Assembly (NCBI GenBank): GCA_910585815.1
Contig: CAJUFJ010000095.1
Coordinates: 1-6,303, forward strand
DNA: 6,303 nt
Reading direction: 5' to 3'
From: an uncultured Oscillospiraceae bacterium
GTDB taxonomy: Bacteria > Bacillota > Clostridia > Oscillospirales > Oscillospiraceae
In this document: piece by piece, positions 5,522-6,303 of the stretch
Numbering within the stretch: the stretch's first letter is position 1
How the letters are laid out: each line of letters opens with the position of its first letter
Notes under the pieces: generated by a model
What the model saw: only the letters and a program-made list of their open reading frames with translations
Databases searched by the model: none
Told to the model about the DNA's origin: nothing
Position numbers and translations under genes: made by a program

Positions 5522-6303
5522 ACTTCATCCGCTCCCTTCTCGGCGATGGCGGTAATCTGCTCCTCCATCTCCCGGGTCATGGCGTCGTAGGCGCTCTTAT
5601 ACTGGTCGGCGGGCACCGACTTGGCACGGCCGATCTTCTCCCGCACGGGCACGCCGAACAGGTCGTTCAGGCTGCCGCCCTTGGCGGAGGCGTCCCGGCA
5701 CAGGTCCTCGTAACGGCGGATGATGGCCAGCATCTGGGCCTGGCGGTCGTACTCGGAATAGCAGTCGATATCCACGAAGGAGTTCTGCTGGAGGAAGTCC
5801 TCCCGGAGCATCTTGGCGATCTCCAGGGTGATCTGGTCCTTGGCGGACAGGGAGTCCTTACCGACCAGCTGGACGATCTCGTTCAGGTTGGCCTCCTCCT
5901 GGAGGGTGGACATGGCCCACTCCCGGTTGAGCAGGAAGTCCTTGCCCAGGTTCTCGTCGTACCAGGGGCGCAGGGAGTCCAGATACAGGGTGTGGGAGGT
6001 CAGCCAGTTGATGGCGGGGAAGTGACGGCGGTAGGCCAGGGAGGCGTCCAGGGCCCAGAACACCTTGACGATACGCATGGTGGCCTGGGAGACGGGCTCG
6101 GACAGGTCGCCGCCCGGAGGGGAGACCGCGCCCACGGCGGTCAGGGAGCCCCGGCGGTCCTCCTCGGACCCCAGGCAGGAGACGGAGCCGGCCCGCTCGT
6201 AGAACTGGGCCAGACGGGAGGACAGGTAGGCGGGGTAGCCCTCCTCGCCGGGCATCTCCTCCAGACGGCCGGACATCTCGCGCAGGGCCTCGGCCCAGCG
6301 GGA
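5518..6303 (-). CDS. atpA: V-type ATP synthase subunit A (catalytic), C-terminal part, cut by window edge
   Basis: The frame stays open to the end of the window, so this is the last 261 residues of a protein normally near 580-600. The first visible residues, SRWAEALREMSGRLEEMPGE, are a diagnostic stretch of the nucleotide-binding domain, followed by EGYPAYLSSRLAQFYERAG. Next comes SLTAVGAVSPPGGDLSEPV, the loop that distinguishes catalytic A subunits, and then FWALDASLAYRRHFPAINW. The remainder is the C-terminal helical domain. The P-loop and the A-specific non-homologous insert lie beyond the edge and cannot be checked. The ATG at 6276 is an internal methionine, not the start. Its stop overlaps the start of subunit B by 4 bases, typical of stoichiometric A/B expression. 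The upstream membrane and stalk genes of the operon are presumably beyond 6303. Confidence 0.97.
   Translation of the reverse strand, partial: SRWAEALREMSGRLEEMPGEEGYPAYLSSRLAQFYERAGSVSCLGSEEDRRGSLTAVGAVSPPGGDLSEPVSQATMRIVKVFWALDASLAYRRHFPAINWLTSHTLYLDSLRPWYDENLGKDFLLNREWAMSTLQEEANLNEIVQLVGKDSLSAKDQITLEIAKMLREDFLQQNSFVDIDCYSEYDRQAQMLAIIRRYEDLCRDASAKGGSLNDLFGVPVREKIGRAKSVPADQYKSAYDAMTREMEEQITAIAEKGADEV

Noticed and set aside
3467..5590. A 707-codon plus-strand open frame opposite subunits D and B.
   Set aside because: It is antisense to two unmistakable V-ATPase genes in GC-rich DNA. Its translation is low-complexity (rich in G, L, V, H, Q) with no recognisable domain, as expected of a codon-bias shadow.

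Overview
This 6.3 kb chromosomal window looks like a Gram-positive anaerobe of the Clostridia, most plausibly a high-GC gut Oscillospiraceae-type bacterium (Flavonifractor/Lawsonibacter-like; an inference from gene content and style). The evidence is strong AGGAGG-type ribosome binding sites, a V-type (rather than F-type) ATP synthase operon, a clostridial-style KDPG-family aldolase, and GC-rich coding sequence that produces many long shadow reading frames on the opposite strand.

Left part, plus strand (1-917): a short, relatively AT-rich control region with a near-consensus sigma-A promoter embedded in AGCTAT/ATAGCT inverted repeats. It drives a 64-residue XRE-family DNA-binding protein, and 4 bases after its stop comes a YigZ/IMPACT-family protein. 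A long perfect hairpin at 991-1027 separates this unit from the convergent minus-strand genes.

Middle part, minus strand (read from 3356 down to 1033): a 197-residue protein that I read as a divergent proteasome/HslV-like Ntn hydrolase, then a 2-keto-3-deoxy-6-phosphogluconate/galactonate-type aldolase, then a 2-keto-3-deoxygalactonokinase-family sugar-acid kinase whose start overlaps the end of the aldolase. Kinase and aldolase would perform the last two steps of a De Ley-Doudoroff-type route: phosphorylate a 2-keto-3-deoxy sugar acid, then split it to pyruvate and glyceraldehyde 3-phosphate. No dehydratase, transporter or regulator for the route lies in the window.

Right part, minus strand (read from 6303 down to 3425): the end of a V-type ATP synthase operon, subunits A (catalytic, cut by the window edge), B (non-catalytic) and D (central rotor shaft), packed with a 4-base overlap (A/B) and zero spacing (B/D). 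A terminator-like hairpin with a T tract follows subunit D, yet the next gene begins only about 20 bases beyond it and I see no promoter of its own.

The most interesting item is the 2763-3356 protein: aligned by eye without gaps to E. coli HslV (recalled from memory), an N-terminal Ser, Glu17 and Lys33 of the Met-processed chain fall exactly at the HslV catalytic positions Thr1, Asp17 and Lys33.
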